Source of the DNA: Fasciola hepatica
Taxonomy: Eukaryota; Platyhelminthes; Trematoda; Plagiorchiida; Fasciolidae
Assembly: GCA_948099385.1 (NCBI GenBank)
Contig: CANUEZ040000180.1
Span: 4,362,501 to 4,426,500, forward strand
Reading direction: 5' to 3'
DNA length: 64,000 nucleotides
The notes under the pieces were generated by a model. The model saw only the letters and a program-made list of their open reading frames with translations. It ran no database searches and was not told where the DNA came from. Below, one piece after another: positions 12,666 to 27,400 of the stretch. How positions within the stretch are numbered: position 1 is the stretch's first letter; each line of letters starts with the position of its first letter. The translations under genes and the position numbers were made by a program.

Positions 12666-15600
12666 CTGCAACAAGGATGTTAATTACTATTCGTAATTAG
12701 AGTTTGTTCTTCTGCTCTTATTTAGTTACTTATTAGTAATGAGTACATGCGTCGTGAACCCCAGACATTCGTAATGTATTTTCTCTGTTTCTAAGGGATC
12801 AGTTTATACTCGAGTTTCGTGATGCTTATAACATGGACAGTTCACGTATTTCATCATAACCTTGTCTCCTCAAAGGTCTACTCTTCTACTGTTATATAAT
12901 CTTCCTGAGTGTTTCATTTGTACTGCCGAGCGGAGGCTCGAACTCCCAGTCTGTCAGTGCATTCCACCATTGGCCGTCACACGTCAACGGCATTAACAGA
13001 TCTAGTGCCGGATTCGCCCATTCATGTTGGCACGTACTCTTGTTTACTCCACAGACTTAGCTTATTTGTACTTATTTGCTAATGACACTTTTTACTATTG
13101 CAACCACAGTCCAATTCACACGTTTGTAATTGATTTATTGATTCGTGACGGTAAAGGTTCTTGATTTATTGATTGTACCGCAACCGAACTGCGCTAGTTT
13201 CGTCCAGCTGCCCGCTAAGTGGACCGTTTTTATTTTCTGCACTGTCCCGATTTTCGGAAGCTTACTGTCCATTGTTCTTGGTTTATCACCTGACAGTAAA
13301 TATTTTATTTGCTATATACTTATGCTTATTGTATTATTTAGAACCCCGAATCATCAATAAACCCGGTTATTCGATTGGAATTTGTTCTACTGCCCGTAAT
13401 CGTGTTCTGCCCACCATCGCGCGTATAGTTATTGAGACTAAGTTACTGCTAGATTCACAGCCCTAAACATCGGGATAGTCGCAACAAAGGAGGACAATCG
13501 ACAGTGATGTGAATGAACCGTTGGCTCAAATGGAGAGAAGAAAGTATGACTGTTGAATATGGGAACAATGTGCAAAGTTAGCTTCGAGTGGATGTATCAT
13601 CGAACAAGGTCATAAAATATACCAAACACGATCTCACTAAGACATTTATTGTCAACAAAATAGACAACGTTGTTAGCACAAGCTACGAGCTGGTGGGAAT
13701 GAAAAAGCAATTTGAGATGCCAACCACTGGGGATAATTATTCGATATCACGATAAAGTCGTAAATTTGGCATGTACAGACTGTCCAGTAAGTACCACGAC
13801 AGTTCGTTTCGGTCAAATTCCAATTTTTACCATCGAAGCAATTCTCACCAGCCAAAATTCAGGTGACCACAATGGATTAGGGAGAAAATCCACGTGATCA
13901 GTGTATGAATGAAATCACTGTTTACGATTTTTCATTGCCACGAACATCTTCCAGATGAGCAAATGTGTCTGAATGTCCATACTGTCGTGGTGATTATTGG
14001 TGTGTTGTACACTTCTTGGCTGCTTTAACTCGACTGGTTGCGAACTGCATTGAACACGTGAGCCGACTGACGTGTCACATGGTAACTTAATACCGCATCC
14101 ACAATTAGTTGAATTTCGCGTTCGCCAGCCGTTGAACCAGAAACTGCTATTTCCGTCCTCGTCCACTAATCGCTAATTTCATTTTGTGCTCAATTAATTG
14201 TGGATGCGGTATTAAGTTACCATGTGACACGTCAGTCGGCTCACGTGTCCAATGTAGTTCGCAACCAATTGAGTTAAAGTAGCCAGGATGTGTACAACAC
14301 ACCATAAATCAGAATGCAAAGCGTAGACGAACATATGCTTTCGGTGATTTCATTCTGAAGCCAACTACAATCACATTTATATGGAACAAAGTCAGGGAAG
14401 AAGAGAACATTTTGTTAGCTAGTCAGTTAGTCAGTTAGTCATTCAATCGGCTGGTTGGCTGACCAATCAACAGATTAACAGCGGACATGGCAAGATTACG
14501 TGTCGCCGTCAGAGGCCTGGATCAGCACCACATTCGGAAATGACGTGATTGTAATAACCGGATTGCCCGAAATGAAATCAGAAGTCACACCAACCGGCAC
14601 TGAAATGTACTGTTGTTTAGCATACAAAATGCGGCAGTTCTATAGGCCTGAAGTAACGAAGGGAACGCATTCACACATAAGTACTGATCCATCAGTAATG
14701 TGATTGGTGGGCACACTTTCCAGGCACTGACACGTGATATGGAAGTAGATCGTGTGTGGGAGATACGCGTACTGCGATAATCAATACACATGGTTGGACT
14801 GAGATGAGTCATACGCGCATGGCACATTTGTTTGTGTGCAGAAATGCATGGATGCTGGTTGGAATGTATATTGAACGAATGAACACTGGCTGGTCCAAAT
14901 TGATTTTCTCAAAATGCATGTGAATAGGACAGAATCACCAGTGATCACCATGACAGTATGGACATTCAGGCACATTCACTCATCTGGAAGATGTTCGTGG
15001 CAATGAAAAATCGCAAACAGTGATTTCATTCATACACTGATCACGTGGATTTTCTCCCTAATCCATTGTGGTTACCTGAATTTTGGCTGGTGAGAATTGC
15101 TTCGATGGTAAAAATTGGAATTTGACCGAAACGAACTGTCATGGTACTCTGAACAGCCTGCACTATACTGCAAGGCAAATTTTTAATAAAAATCAAGCAC
15201 ACAACCTCAATCTTTTATCAGCCGATAAAGTTGCACTGGAATGCTTTGATTCCGATTGCTAACTGGAACAGTTAATGGACAGAAAATGACAAACCAAATG
15301 ACAAAAATGCCAGCTGGCAGACAAGTGTAGAGTGGAACTCGCGAATAAAAACCCACCGAATTCAGTCTTAGCGCTCTTCAACATTTGGCCTCGTAGATCA
15401 GTGATTCCAATTCTTTGATTCATCGGTAAAAGGAGGAACGTAACAAGAAGACGTAACACGCCCCATACCGTAAAGTACACTGGTTAACGTTCTCATGCCT
15501 TTTCGACCAATAATGGACTGCACCCCCCCCCCCCCCCACTTGAATCATCTCCCAACCGTGAATTATCTCGACGAGAAAAGGACGCAAATGAAACTGACAC

Positions 15601-18600
15601 AGAAAAAAGCGCGGTTCAGGACGTCTTCGGACTGAGTATTTGTTTTACATACAGACTGACTTCAGGAGACAAAAAATGAATTTGAGATTCTTTTGAGTAA
15701 AGGCTCTCTGTTCCCACCGAAATTGTGGAGTGCTTCAGATAAATCGACCGTCAACCACCGACAGCAATCGTGCACTTTCTACCACAGCAACATCCCCGCT
15801 TTCAATTGGTACTGAAAAATGAACCTAAATGCTGCAGCCTGCGGTCGGATACGAATAGCTGATTGGATAGATATACTTGACTGTGCACAAAAAACAAAAC
15901 TGCATACGATATCCAAACATCGGATGAAGTGCGGCTGCTCCAGTTACCCTTGTATTGTCAGGACTAGCTCTTCTTTCATTTGCAGTCTACCCTCTAAAGA
16001 CACAAAAAAACAATCCGAAAATTCCTTCGCATCTGTTCAAATTGTCAATAAAACAGAACAATATGAGAGTTGTCGAGCGTAAGTATTGTGTTGCAAACTT
16101 TCCCGCCCACGAGCTATGATAGTGCTTCACCGGCTGGTAGCCACCTTTTGCAGAAGAAATGAAAAAGAATCAATATCAAACTGAACTCCCGGCTGGCTTT
16201 AGGAATATTCATCAAGACGGATTGGTTTGCTAATGACCTGCTGAAGTAGCCAATTCTGCTTTCACCATGTTTGTTGCGAAAAGACGGAGCAGTAACAAGA
16301 GCAGTTGATACATATTATTTGCTATTCTAGAGTGATTTCATTTGGGTGTTTCATGGATAAGGCAAAACGGTCCCAAAAATTGGACACAGTTGGGTTGTGG
16401 TTTCACACTTTTACAAAATTGAACACATGCTCTGAGTCAGATTTATGTGGTCGGTCGAGGGTGTGTTAATTCGCTTCACCCTACACCGGCTATCGGTATG
16501 CACAATTAACGATAAGAGGAAAATGGGGGACTTCACTCTCTGGTTCAACATTCTCACTTACTCATTCCATATTTTACAGAAGGCTGCTCGTAGAATGTTA
16601 CGAATCGGCATGACTCAAACTGTGTGATCACGAGAAGGCTCGTCATCTCGAGGTTTTCAAGGTATACGGGTATTGCCGACATTCAAGTGCAAAGTATTTT
16701 TTCTGTTATGAGTCTTTACTTACTAGTTTTTCCTCTATATTGTACCAAAAAAAGGTTGGAAATATGAAGCCCTGTATCACTTGATGTCGTTTACATTAGC
16801 TTCGTCATTTTTTCTGTAAATTTGAAATTGTGTGACCCTGGTTATCATGATAATTTCGCCGGAAGCTTGAAGAACCGAATTTTAACAAGCTATCAAATGT
16901 GAACAATATTTAAACCTGAGAAGGTCAACTTCACTACAGGTGCTTTCGGCTACTGAAAAATGAATACCGATTTTGTCAAGATCAGTTTTTTATTGCTGGA
17001 GAGTCTATTATACTTGTGCTTAGCAGAAAGAATAAATAAAAATACGACTACATTTGAAGAATACTGTCCTATCTCGTGCTTCCACAACAATATCGCGGTT
17101 GATGGTAGGCTCACGAGAAAACAACTGTTAGGAATGTATGACCTGGAAACCAGGGTCATACGAGCGTCGGTCGCCAAACGCTCGTTCTTTTGTCGCAATG
17201 AGTGAAAAATGTAAATTCAGGAGCACAAAATTTCCTTTCTTTAGTAAACATGAGGCATAAAGTTAAGGAAACACATTTTGCACGTGTTCCCTCGATAGAT
17301 GCGGCTGAAAACCTTCCCGTAAATGAACGAACATTTTCCTTTCATTGTTCTTGCAAAACACGATGCCACAGCAAGCAGCAGCTGTCAAAATATCATCACG
17401 TTAGACGCGGATAGTGACGTTTTGTGCATTTTAGTCAGAAAAAAGGATGCACAAAGAGCAGTATTTCTTAGTCCGGTTGGTGCTGAGAAGTAGCAACTAG
17501 AACAGCCACAACACAATAACCATGACTGATTACTCAAACTTAACTGGATTCATTGAAGTCTTTCACATTCAGGAGACCAAAGTGAATACACGAGAATAAA
17601 CTATAATCGGATTAGCGATAAACAGTCCCAATGGACGACATACCGCTGATCAGGTACTACATAAGCTCCTATTCGACTCGGGTTTTCTGTGCAAGGCCAT
17701 AATAAATTGACCAACATGGTTCGTTTGTTCACAATTAACGAGTTCATGTTGGTTTATATACCATTACCAGTCCACTCGACTTGCGTAGACAGCTATACCC
17801 GACCACTTCGTGGTTAAAAAAGCATCTTAAAATGTTTAATTTGCAAATCCCGGTGTTGTTCACGACTTCTCAAGCGGACATTGCCACGCAATTGTTCTCG
17901 CGAGAATTCAGAAAGAGCCAAAATCTAACTACTGCTACTATTCTCAGTAGTGATATTATAAATCTGAAGCTCCCGGGCTGTGCCCGTTCCCAAAGAACAC
18001 ACTACATACAACCAGAAGGAAGATTTACCGGCAAATTTCCATGTGTCGTTGCGAAGATGGATAAGGCGATGCAAGCTGCTTCAAATTTCGGCCGTTCAAA
18101 TGCAGTCGCCATAAGCTCAAAAACGGTGGTCGCTTCTTTCAATCGTGAAATGAAAATAACAATCATCTTAAGTTCCGTGCTTTACATTAGGTTTTGGGGC
18201 TCACAAAAACGCGACTGGTGCTACGAAGTTCATAAGGAAATTCATTCCAATGACTTCGAGGTCGTAAAGCGCTTTGCGCCTGTTGATATGAACTGCAACA
18301 AATCATGATTAATCTTCAGACTGACGTGTTATCTTTGATACTTGGAACAGTGGAGAATTCATCGGGCTCAAGAATAAATGTCGGACCAGTTCTTCTTGGA
18401 AGACCACTTTGCTTCCGCGTAACTGGTGAGGTTATGTCTCTTACGAGGGTGTTCATCTTATAGGTGGGGGATATCTACTCATGTTTCACACGCGTTTACA
18501 GTAGCGAAACCATGAACGCCCTGAAGTTTTAATTTCCACAACTGCCCCGTAACGGCACCGATTTGACCAGGACGAAGAATTCATTTTCAGTATCGGAGAA

Positions 18601-21600
18601 ATAAGTCAATGAACATTCTACATACTGGACTATGTAAGCGAAAACATGGCACGTAAAGGTAGAAGTGTGCACATAACTGAATATCCCGTGTTTTTCTATT
18701 TGTGGTTCATATTATCGCGTGTATGTGGATGAACGCCATATACAAAAAGGCAACTCCGTTGAATTCACCCTACTGTGTTCTTCACAAAAAGGAAAGATAA
18801 CCCAAATAGCCCTAGTATTTCCAATGCTCAAGTCACCATTGAACACCATGGAAGTAATGCTGTACATTTGGGAATCACCAGCAGTGCAGATCCACTGAAC
18901 CACAACGGGGACTCGAACCCGGGGTGGGTGATTTTGAGCTGAACATCTAACCACCAGGCTTTTATGGCTGGTCCCCAACCAAATGATATAGAACCCTTCC
19001 TTTGAAACTGCGTCGAAATTGCTTGATGAACCATACTATACAAAGCTAATCTCCTACTGCTCATATGCTTTTGTATCCATTGATCACCATATGGTAAGTG
19101 CTCGTGGCTTGAAACTTTTGCGACTGGGTGCAACATTTAATGAAGGATATAGATTAATTCCAATAAACTATAATTTCACGTAAATTTCGACAATACCTGT
19201 AAAAGGAGTGCGAGATTTTGAACAACTGAAAAACCTGCATTAGGTCATATCACTCGAGAATGAAACCCAAGACTGATTATTGGTACAGATGAATCTGATT
19301 ACAGTCAAAACCCAGCATGTCTTGCCGAACCACTCAGCTATGATGTTCATCCCTTCTAATTGCTGCAAAAATGAATGAAGTCCTACAAACTGTAACAAAA
19401 TGCACATACTGCGAAGTTTTTCGGATTGAGAATTTTCCATAGATCATGAACCTCTTACTATTTGTAAGTGTAAGTTTTGGTGGACTTAAGTTCGTCATAC
19501 CTGCAATATACAACCGTTCAGTGGGGTATAACGGAGAATCCACTTGCTTTTCCGCATCCAAAAGTCCAACGCCGCGGGTCATTATATATATATAATAGAA
19601 AAGTCGAGGCGTACACTGAGTTGTAAAAAGTTTATTGTGACGTTTTCATCCAAACCAGGACTCGTTGTCAAATGTAGTAGTACCTCTACCTGGAATTCGA
19701 ACCCTACGTGAGAGATTGTGGGTTATACACTTTAACCACTGGGTCTTCTGGGTCAGTTCTCAACGGTTTGCACGATGATGATTTCTGGCATAGATTTGCA
19801 ATAGTGGGCGGAATGCACACACTCTCATCCTTTGCGAACAGGCCCGAAACGACGTCCTCGGTAAAAATTTTCCACTGCATTTTTGTTAGTTTGATTCAGA
19901 ATCTTATCTAACCACACAAAGTTGCTCATATTGTAGGCAAGTAAAAGGTCCCAAAATGCACTGCACTGTGACCACTATAACTTGACCAACAAAACTAGTA
20001 GTCTGTGAGCTGTCACAATCAAACGACATTCGCAAAATACATGGAACAATGAAACTATATTGATAGAAATACGATGTGCCCAACTGAAGAAACTGTTTGG
20101 AGAGAAGCTGGAATGACAAGACACGAACCCAAGTTTTGACTGGTAGCACACCATATTCGAGTTCTATTAGGTGCAAATTGTTTTGTTTTATTGCTCCTGG
20201 TTCCTGACTATACAAAGAAGTAAATGGACAGTGAGCTCCCTGATTTCATTTAGTGTGATGTAGTGATCATCTGCCTCTGTGGTGATTCTGTCCCGTTCAT
20301 TTGCAATTCGAGAAGACCCATATGGACTAATCAGTGTTCATTCGTTCAATCAGCATCCATGCATTTCCGAACACAAACGAATACATAATGAGCGCATGAC
20401 TCATCTAAGTGTCTCACGCGCACGATCTGCTTCCACATCACGTGACAGTGTTTGGCCAATTTTGGCCCACCAATCATATTACTCGTGGAACATTGCCTGT
20501 GTGTATATGCAATCCGTTACGCATTTCATGCGTATATAAATGCCGCATTTTTCATTCTAAGATACCAGTAGATTTCAGTGCAAGTTGTTTTGTCTTCTGA
20601 TTTCATTTCAGGCAGTTTCGTCATAACAGCCCGTTGACATAACAGAGCAAACATTAGGTCGCTGAATAGGTAACCATCAATAAAAGGAACGCATAAAGCC
20701 GTACGTTTGTAGCGTATTACTTTGTCTATGTGGTACACTAAATTATTGTCAACAATATCTAAGACGACACTAGCAAACTAAGATGGGCGGAGGAGCCTGG
20801 GTAGACATATTCAGAAAAAAAGGTAGCTGAGACCACTCACCTCGTACTTGGATGAAATGCGATCTAAGACTTTGTTCAGTCCATCGTATGGGCATCCATT
20901 GTGCTTCTCTAAACTATTTTGAATCGAATAGCAAGGGGTAGTCAGAAATGGACGGGTGTTAAGTGGACTGAAGAACCCATAAACATGTTGAAAAAAGTGA
21001 TAGTGTGCATGTACTTTAGTGCGCATTAGATACGTTAGCAAAATAATACCGTCTAGGAGTCCCTTGATGGTTCAGAAAAGAACGACCGAGGTCATTTTCG
21101 AACTAATGAATCTGTCACCAGATGTGCACGCGCACACAGACTGTATCGTCGTTTGACTACTTTCGATCAACGGCATACAAGCGCTAACACCGCTGCCATG
21201 TTACGTGTTCAAATACAATGGAGAGTAAACACAGGTTATGGAGTTTTACTGATGTTGTGCCCAAATAGGTCAGCTACAATATTACTGACTGTTACTGGAA
21301 ATGCTTTGACGTAATTCCCGTCAAAAAGTCCTAAATATGCATTGTAAAACGACTCGCAATTAAAGCGTAACGTAGTCCAGAAAATGGGGAAACAAGATGG
21401 CGCCAACGGACGTTTGTTGATCATGGATTTGAACAGACCCGGCTTTGCCTTCCGGTTCATCGATCGCTCCGCCTGAGCAAGACTGTTGTGGATTGTGAAG
21501 ATAACTGGGAACAAAGGGATCTTTAAATCTGGACATTTGATTTCAATACGGAATGTTTTGTAGTCTAAGTGGGAGCATCAAAAGAGTGTTTTGTCGTGAA

Positions 21601-24410
21601 CTTCAATCACATTAATTCTACCCGAATGGAATGTAATTAGCAAACCACATTCGGAGGCCACACAGGGAGCATCGGACATTTACGGGGGAACGGCGTTGCT
21701 GAAATGCCAAAGTTCCGAAAGCCCAAACAGGTCTCGTCGTTCAACTAATGGAACGCGCACGGTACCACAGCGTGGAACCGGATGCTATCGCGAGTGAAAA
21801 CGTCCAGTATATCACTACCGTATCACTTCTTACATCCGACAAACCAAGGTGATGATTCGGGTGATGATGATCGTGTGATGATGATGTCGATGACGATGAT
21901 GAGTTCACTTTGATATTCACAGCAGAGTATTTCCAGTCACCCTTATTCATGTTCAGCTTCAGTCTTTGTTTTGGAAAATCATCACGTCCTATTGCTGTTG
22001 AAATTTAGGAAACAGGAAATACAGCCGAAATGCAATGGGAGCATTGGAAAGTGTGGTATAGTAAAGATTTTGGAAGCACTGGAATTGTGCTATTTCTCGT
22101 CATCATCATCATGACGGTGACGGTACCGAGTTGATTTAACCGTACCTTGCACTGCGAGAGCGGGATAAGAATGTTGAGGAAGCAAGGAAAGAGTGTGAAA
22201 TAGAGGACTGACCATAAGTATAATCCCCAAATGCATCGAGGAAATGAGAAAGCGTGGAATTTTGAAGAATGCTGGAGTTCTTTAAGAATGCCTTGGGGTG
22301 GGAACGTTTGATAAGCATTAAAATTTAGCGTTAGAAAAAGTTTCTCACCAATTAGGTGAAACCATCGGTGAATCTAAATACGGGAGGCTTCGGTGGGAGC
22401 CCATCATACCAGGCTCCATCAGCGGACTTGAAGATGTTCAGAGACGCCAGGTGAGGCTCATTAGTGGAATCGATCATTGAAGACTAAACGCGGGGTATGT
22501 GTTAAAACAGACCGTCAATAAATTTATGATAATCAAATCAATCGTTCATCAGGGTATTGATTTCTACATATAGCTGAAGCTGTCATTTGCATTGATTCCA
22601 TGACGTTTGATAAAACTGACTTAAGTAATGTGGGGGCCTGTTCGGATGCACCCCTTCAATACGATTGGTTTGGTATCGTTGTGACAGGGAAGTTTGAATA
22701 CCTAGAAAAATAAGTACCACGAAAATACTCCTTCTTATGAATAATGAGATTTGCTTGTGTCTCCCATCCGAAATGACATTGGTAAAATTGACATCCTATT
22801 TCCACCGATGGGCGACAAAAAGCGAAGACCATTGTTTCCAATGAATTTGAATATTGGTGATAGTTTTCATGGGTTCCTGATCGCCAAGCTCAGGGATCAG
22901 GAAGGCATAGACCGTTGCGCTTGTTACAAAGATGAATGAGAAAAGCAACTTGTACGAGTTTTTCACAAAATACCAGAGTTATTCGAATAACTAACACTGG
23001 AAGATTTGACTTACTTCTCAAGAACCCTCGATAAGTCCGATATATATTCGTAATTGATTCGAGTAATCTAGACCAAAAAATATGAATACAAACAAGTGTG
23101 TGTGTTTTTCTTAGATTAGATGGTAAAAGTGTAAAACTGCACACTGTCCCCGAAAAACCATTTCGTTTTCTATTCACTATGGCTGACAAGTACAAAACAA
23201 CAGCACCAATAACAATACCAATAACAACGATAGCAGGAAAATGTATCATTTTATGATGTATAAAGTACGTATGAACTTAACGTAGTCTCTCTCATAAAAG
23301 AATCAGTGTAGAAACCATGCAGACAGAAAAAATGATAAACAGAAAGAGGATTTAATACACTCTTTCATGTTTCAAAAGATGACGTATCAAATCTTTACGA
23401 ATAATCATTGGTGTCGTGACTAGACGTCATCAAAGTTTCCAGTACAAGGCTACTTTTTACAAAGGCAACTTGGGTCTCTAGTGCTGAAAAGAGATCCAAC
23501 TATACAAGGGCAAGTTGTGTTACCTGTTCCGGTGAGTAAAAACATCGAAGTGTCTCAGACCGAAGACAGAACATGACAGATACCAAACAGGAGCAGCTTG
23601 TTGCATCTGAACTCAGCGCACGTTTCTTCAACTTTTATATGATTATCGCAACACTAACAGGGAAACTCAGTACACGACTATCGTTTCGGATAAACCCGTT
23701 GTGTACCTTGTATTACACAACCGCAAAGGTAAAACCTTTACCCAAAGGATAGACAATTCCTACTTCGATTCATTGTCTCGGGAAAACCGTTAAGCTGTCT
23801 GCGCAAACTACTGAAGATCAGCCTCAACAACTCAGAAATAAAGCTGCGTGAACTGATACACCCATACCGTTTCTCTATTACACGCTGCACATGTACAAGT
23901 AGGGTGAGTGATTGCATTTCGAACAAAGCAAAGCCATGCGGAAAATTCTGTTCTTAGAGTACAAGCTTCAGTGATAAATTAAAGACCTCAGCACTGACTG
24001 TCATTCAGTCCTCTAATCGGTTAACCGAGAGTGACACGGAGGACTATTGGGATTCTGAAAGTACACGAACCCTATTGTTCACACACTGTATTACCAGTTC
24101 GAACTAACCTCGTCACCGACGGAATAAAACAGCGCGGAATGGCTAATTATTCCAATGCAAGTATCACTCAGTAGTCAGCAAAGATTGTGGAAAATACGAA
24201 CGATATTGCCATTTTAAGGAATATACAACGCGGATTGCAAGTGTTATCCGGCAGTATCCATCCGGAGGTATAGGTCCTAGATGACCAACACGCTGAGGAA
24301 TATAAAGGGTATTCTCAACGGCCTCTGGCCGCTGAGTTTGGCGTTTAAGTCGCAAACGTTTCATCATCAGTCGAGGTGACATCGACGGTGTGCAGGTGGC
24401 CATCCCCCTT

Positions 24411-24482
<72 letters not shown>

Positions 24483-27400
24483 GGGGCTTACTCCTTAATT
24501 TGACCTCGACCTCTGGGATGAGCTTGACACTTCGGATAACCTTGCCCATAACAAGTGTAGTGAGCAGGCTGTTAGCAGCCATATAGGTGTTCGATCAATA
24601 TCAGTTTAGGATCCTGTTGATGCTCAATGAGTTTTCTGTTATTTTTTGTGTTTCACAGATCGAACACAAGCAACAACCCTCCCGCGCTGCGGAGGAACAC
24701 TGAGCTTTGCACAACACTACACAAGGTACTAATTACAGAAACCTAGCACTTTGACCATTCGGCGAAACCTCTGGAACTGGGGAACCAATATTTCAACATT
24801 GCATTGTCCAGCTGTGTGGTTCAAGATAAATGCTCCGTAGGTGCTAGACAACTCCAACATGCAGTTTTCTACCGATGATACTAGTATGATTCAATTGTGG
24901 CTTCTGTGAGTGAATAATTTTCACGCAGCCAAATGGGACATCATGCAATTCAGAAGTGCTAGGACAAAAGTTCTAGCGTCTGCCACCTATCGGCTCACAA
25001 TTTCCTAAATGCGCTTTCAGAAAAAGTCACTTATTTTAAAATCAACCGGTGACACACTAACAAAATTTTAGTAAAAACAACAAGAAACTCTTTTGCGGGG
25101 AATGAAAAGCCTCATCAATTAGATGGTGTCAACATAGTAATAGTAATGATAGTAATAATAATAACGCTAATGATCAAAACCGGTCATTTGTACCTTATTT
25201 CTGCGCCAAACCATTAAGGCATCACGTAAAGAAGCTTCAAGCTCAAATTTGATATTCTCCACCTCACGTGGATCCAGCTGATCGTATATGAGTAAAGTTG
25301 GTTGAACTGTGGCCAGTGGTGGTCTCTCGTCCGAGGCTACTTCACGTTTGCGTTTTCTTTTGGTCGACCGAACCGGGAACAATGGTAACCAGGATTTTTT
25401 TGAAGTCAAATCCCAATCAAGCTCCCAAGGTTGTTTCTTAGGTTGAATATTTGCCCAAACCTGGGGAGAAAACAAGCGATATGTTACAGTTGTCCTAAAT
25501 TCCAGATAGTTGAGTATGACGTCTATATAAGAAAAGTTTCAGCATCCGTCAGGGTCGCAGCGACGATGTTTGCGTTCGGTTCTAACAGTCACGTACACAA
25601 GCAGACAGGCTCGTACGCACAGGCGAACAATCGATCAATATCCCTCACACACATGGACAGACGCGTGCAGTTGTACACATAATCACACACACACTGTTGA
25701 TCTTAGTCATGCTTAAGCATAGACAGTGTTGACTAGCCAGAACTAATTAGATATCGGCCTGAGCCGAATGTACGAGCGGGACTTATGCCTGCGCGTGCAT
25801 GAAATTCTGCTACTAATCGGACCCCCTAGCCACAGAGTGTTCTCACCAACTGAGAACACAACACACAGTATGCAGATGATAATTATCATGCTTTTCTAAA
25901 CGGACAGAAGTTCGTGATCCTGGATACTACCTCGACCCCGTCCAGGCAACCTAGAAAATTTACGATCTTATATTATGAATTTATTACGGCCTATAAACAT
26001 ATCACTTTTCCCCATATCATACATTTCAAAGCGCGGTCCCAGTGAGAAACGTCTTTCCAATGCAAACACAGGCATTGTTGAGGAATTTGAACTAAACCAG
26101 CCTCGATGAAAACTCGCTTAGTTTCCATGTGAGCACATCAAAAGAGCATTCAAAGCCCCTTAAATGAACAGTATAAAGATCAACCGCAGTCAAAATCCCG
26201 TTGTCAATTTTATCGTCAGTCAACAGGTTAGATTGTTCATATATTTCTACCGTTGCACCCAAAGATAATCTATCTGGTCCTGTCGATCAGTTAAATTATA
26301 GTTTTCATTCATGGTTAATTTGTAGCCTACTTTTCTCAGATTCTTTTACCCTGGTAACCAAAGTGATTCACATCCAACTGCCCATAGCCCAACAAAGACT
26401 CAACGTAAATCAGAGGAAATGTTGAGTGAACTAAGACAACCACTCTGATATACCTTAATTAGTTCACGAAGCTCAAACCATATACTGAGCGAATTTTCCT
26501 ATGCGTTACAATCAACACTGCCTGTATTTTTATTGAATGTGTAAGCTGTTGTGCGCTCACTTCGGTCAAAACGATTTCAATGAAATATGCAATACGTGTC
26601 CCGACCACCTTAGCCTGATGAGTTTTAGTGTTTCAACCAGTGAATTATTTCGTTTGCTTATTACTGCAAGCCTGATCTCATCACTGCTGATACGGTGTTC
26701 TCACCGGACTCGAATAATGGCTTCGAGGAAATCAGTGTTCGAATACCGATAATCTTTGTGTATCCTACATCCTCAGTGGCCATGTTTCAGAGTTATGAGG
26801 AAGATTTTGCTCAACTGCTTCGGTGTATACTCGACTTTTGGGGGAACGACGAACGATCATTCAGGCAGATACGAGCAAAAATTCTTCAAAATGAAAACCA
26901 ACATGAGCATTTCACAATGCTAGTACAATGTGGCCGTTACCACTTGTTTAGACCACAACTAGAGTAAGCGATTACACGTTCGTCACAACTTTGCAGCTGG
27001 GAAAATACAGTACAAATGGCTGCGTCTTCGACACCTGCATTGAGGGGAAACTTGCTAGCCGCTTGGGATATCTCCGGAAACGCCAGGATTGGTGGTGGAA
27101 TCGGAACCTCGTTCAACAGAGCGAACATCGCAGCCAGTTCGTTGGTTCACTGAAATTTTCGACCCTTCTCGGTCAAGGTACGAAGCGGGAAGTAATTTCG
27201 TCAAATTTTTGTATGTATTTTCCATAGTGAGAAGCTAGTTCATGAAGCTGTGCACTTCTACGAGACTTAAACTTGGTCCATTTGATAGTTTGGCTGATTT
27301 TACTACTTCTACACTACTAGCAAACAATTGTTGAACCAGTAAAGGCGCAGTGGCACGAAAAAAACGACTAGCGGTCGTCTTGAACATTAATCTTACCGCT

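Larger units (their letters stand above)
15158..18829. other. Intron stretch, mostly unrecognised
   Basis: It holds a poly-C tract (15523-15537) and an unrecognised plus-strand ORF (17781-18308). Near 16449, GAGGGTGTGTTAATTCGC resembles the start of LTR family A, but the rest is not matched. Nothing else is supported. Confidence 0.5.

Noticed and set aside
24360..24410. Hammerhead core CTGATGATGAAAC on the minus strand
   Set aside because: There is only one base between the two core motifs, so no stem II is possible, and no stem III partner was found.
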